From positions 62,001 to 126,000 of the IMG/VR virus record IMGVR_UViG_3300009408_000001: 64,000 bases of DNA. The stretch is one strand, 5' to 3'. Origin of the DNA: a virus. A model generated the notes under the pieces. It saw nothing but the letters and a program-made list of their open reading frames with translations. It searched no databases and was not told the origin of the DNA. Both the position numbers and the translations under genes were made by a program. Each line of letters begins with the position of its first letter. The stretch's first letter is position 1. Shown piece after piece: positions 62,544 to 64,000 of the stretch.

Positions 62544-62576
62544 CACATTACCTTACTGATAACACCTCCGTGTTAT
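62544..62576 (+). promoter_or_regulatory. Early-type promoter box with leader hairpin (copy 8)
   Basis: CACATTAC (62544-62551) preceded by AAGAAC; hairpin ATAACAC / GTGTTAT with loop CTCC (62559-62576), then CATTAGGAGATTTACC and ATG 62599. Confidence 0.8.
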
Positions 62577-62598
62577 TTAATCCATTAGGAGATTTACC

Positions 62599-63246
62599 AT
62601 GGCTACATTGCTAAAAGTATTCCACATTATCGACCCGTCTGACTCATCGCCAGTTGTCCAACAATTATCTTTCGCGGTGGCAGATACTGACTACACGGTA
62701 GGCGCAGAAGTAATAGGCCACTTGGTGTTAACTTCTTCCATTGCCCAAGTTCGTCCATGGGAAGCACTGGAATGCAGGGTGGTACTTACCACCCCAGATC
62801 TAGTCAAGCTCACACTAACCCGAAAGGAGAACCCGGAAGACGTACATGCTCTCCTCTTTTCGATCGTGCTGGACGCCCTAGAATCAGAACCATCACATAG
62901 TCCTGATCTACGTCGGTACGCAGAGAACCCACAGATGCCTCATCCGGTGTTCCCGTCAATTCCGCCTAGTCCGCACGGTAACCAACCACAACCATTCCAG
63001 AGTTACTGCCATCCCCAACCCCATGTTCATCCTTCTGACTCAGTCTATTCAGCAAAGGGTGCTTTAGATTCCGCAATGGGTGATTTAGATTCCGCAATGG
63101 GTGATTTAGATTCCTCAATGGTTGCTTTAGATAAGTTTATAAATGGACCGAAACAGGGTCCTGCCCCTTCAGGTAAAACCCCCGCCAAACCTACAGAGGA
63201 AGTGAGAGAAACTGACCCGGCTTCTAAGAAACCCACCACGCATTAA
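62599..63246 (+). CDS. Early protein with Pro-rich linker and short heptad repeats
   Basis: 215 residues, ATG preceded by TTAGGAGATTTACC. Residues 1-95 look like a compact beta domain (LLKVFHIIDPSD...LKLTLTRKENPEDV). Residues 100-150 are Pro/His-rich and disordered. Residues about 155-175 are three copies of a seven-residue unit (LDSAMGD), a possible small coiled coil. The C-terminal tail is Lys/Pro-rich. Function unknown. Confidence 0.55.
   Translation: MATLLKVFHIIDPSDSSPVVQQLSFAVADTDYTVGAEVIGHLVLTSSIAQVRPWEALECRVVLTTPDLVKLTLTRKENPEDVHALLFSIVLDALESEPSHSPDLRRYAENPQMPHPVFPSIPPSPHGNQPQPFQSYCHPQPHVHPSDSVYSAKGALDSAMGDLDSAMGDLDSSMVALDKFINGPKQGPAPSGKTPAKPTEEVRETDPASKKPTTH
63061..63123 (+). repeat. 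Three tandem 21-base repeats
   Basis: Three in-frame copies of a 21-base unit (GATTTAGATTCCGCAATGGG plus T), the last with three or so changes, encoding LDSAMGD-type heptads. Copy number is likely to vary. Confidence 0.85.
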
Positions 63247-63252
63247 TAAACA

Positions 63253-63276
63253 ACACGGGTGCTAACCCACCCGTGT
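63253..63276 (+). promoter_or_regulatory. Intergenic hairpin
   Basis: Perfect stem ACACGGGT / ACCCGTGT between the genes at 62599 and 63290, without a T tract; it could lower or tune expression of the downstream gene or end part of the transcripts. Confidence 0.45.
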
Positions 63277-63289
63277 ACTTGGAGAACAC

Positions 63290-63775
63290 GTGAATACCTT
63301 ACAAATGCTGCAAGTCGACACCATTCTTTTTTCTACTCTTCTCGCCAACGCCCTACCTGTTGGGCACAAAGATAGGCAAGAAGCATTCTTAACCGCCCGT
63401 GCAGTAGAGAGGTCTCTAAAGGGTTCATCTCCACCGGAGTTGATTGATGTACGTGTCCAAAACATCTCCACCCGCAGTAAACTGGACTCCACATTGGATA
63501 ACCTAGACACATTGCAATCGACCTTACCTAGGGTAGATAGGTTACGCGAATTAGTAACTCGGTTAAAGGGAGCTACTGTTACCCTGTCCCTAAAGGAAGA
63601 AACCGTAGTAAAACATGCGGTTGCCCTCATTGGGTCACATTCCATGGTACCTCGTACTTTGTTACAGCGAGGTTTGGTTAAGACCGAGGAAGCGTGGCGT
63701 CGGGTTTCCGAGAAGCAACGAGAGAAAGATACAGAAGTAACCCACCGTAACCACCTACCTACCTGGGCAAAGTAA
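63290..63775 (+). CDS. Unknown helical protein
   Basis: 161 residues, GTG start with TTGGAGAACAC upstream. Helical throughout and basic towards the end, with a coiled-coil-like region around residues 60-110 (RSKLDSTLDNLDTLQSTLPR). No membrane segment or motif recognised. Second gene of the last early unit. Confidence 0.55.
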   Translation: MNTLQMLQVDTILFSTLLANALPVGHKDRQEAFLTARAVERSLKGSSPPELIDVRVQNISTRSKLDSTLDNLDTLQSTLPRVDRLRELVTRLKGATVTLSLKEETVVKHAVALIGSHSMVPRTLLQRGLVKTEEAWRRVSEKQREKDTEVTHRNHLPTWAK

Positions 63776-63822
63776 CCCATTGTATGTATAAGCTATTCTC
63801 CTGAGTAGTCCATTTGTGGTGG

Positions 63823-63951
63823 ATGGAAACAGGCCTCAGGCGAGCACATGTATATGTGACATTCACACCCTTCCGTGTATCGGAAACGTTGTGCGACATG
63901 TACCGCTGTGTCCATATGTCTGAGAACCTGTTGGTAAATGGTGGTACTTGA
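63823..63951 (+). CDS. Possible 42-residue protein before the last terminator
   Basis: An ATG frame of 42 codons (METGLRRAHVYVTFTPFRVS...) ends exactly at the base of the terminator hairpin, as expected for a last gene. The ribosome site is poor (GTGGTGG directly before the ATG). Tentative. Confidence 0.35.
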   Translation: METGLRRAHVYVTFTPFRVSETLCDMYRCVHMSENLLVNGGT

Positions 63952-63982
63952 GAGGCCCTTCACGGGGCCTCTTTCTTTTTTT
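63952..63982 (+). terminator. Early-cassette terminator (GAGGCCC family)
   Basis: GAGGCCC / GGGCCTC stem, loop TTCACG, tail TTTCTTTTTTT, as at 42562. Confidence 0.9.
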
Positions 63983-64000
63983 GCCGTTAACGCGGTACAA

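Noticed and set aside
63061-63123. CRISPR-like array
   Set aside because: Repeats are directly adjacent, in frame and coding, with no spacers.

Overview
The window is part of a jumbo, contractile-tailed phage genome of the phiKZ type (Chimalliviridae-like, Gammaproteobacterial host likely). I base this on gene content and order. There are pieces of a split multisubunit RNA polymerase (beta' N-terminal part at 26573-28207, most of beta at 28226-32542, and the beta C-terminal part displaced to 7707-8381). There is also a giant tail protein with an M23 peptidase domain, divergent from the polymerase genes, a prohead protease downstream of beta, and a terminase-sheath-tube block. From memory, the same order occurs around phiKZ genes 149-155, 175-181 and 25-30. 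The beta' C-terminal half, major capsid protein, PhuZ tubulin and nuclear shell protein were not seen here and would lie elsewhere in a genome presumably above 200 kb. No tRNA, rRNA, CRISPR array, integrase or insertion sequence was found.

Layout. 0-0.9 kb: end of one gene, then an early-type promoter driving three small membrane or exported proteins. 0.9-5 kb: two virion-like genes on the minus strand, an overlapping membrane protein/lipoprotein pair (possible spanins) and an RNase HI with a long extra domain. 5-9.6 kb: a helical protein, then an operon with a RecA-like ATPase and the polymerase beta C-terminal subunit. 9.6-12.7 kb: small conserved genes including a macro-domain protein. 12.7-26.5 kb: a probable baseplate/tail protein and the 3890-residue tape-measure-like protein. 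26.5-35.8 kb: RNA polymerase subunits, head-type proteins and the prohead protease. 35.8-44.3 kb: early cassettes with unknown beta-rich proteins, microproteins, an SbcC/Rad50-like ATPase and a membrane protein. 44.3-54.9 kb: tail tube and sheath (minus), then three structural genes and the terminase (plus). 54.9-57.8 kb: small genes, an all-alpha dUTPase and a long conserved minus-strand gene. 57.8-64 kb: a second set of early cassettes.

How it fits together. The virion RNA polymerase of phiKZ-like phages is packaged and transcribes early genes from promoters with a TATATTAC-type box. The same window carries eight intact such boxes (TATATTAC, CATATTAC, CACATTAC or AATATTAC). Seven have a clear gene behind them, and in the eighth the first gene appears to be lost. 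Each box is followed immediately by an RNA hairpin whose sequence changes between copies while its pairing is kept, then by a GGAG ribosome site. Most cassettes end in a near-identical terminator (GAGGCCC...GGGCCTC plus T tract). Together these make modular early units that look duplicated, shuffled and in places decaying: a promoter with its core deleted, a promoter with its first gene lost, a gene copy cut off by a stop codon, and an ideal ribosome site leading into GTG-TAG. The late morphogenesis genes lie in long, tightly packed, mostly overlapping operons on both strands, separated by bidirectional hairpins.
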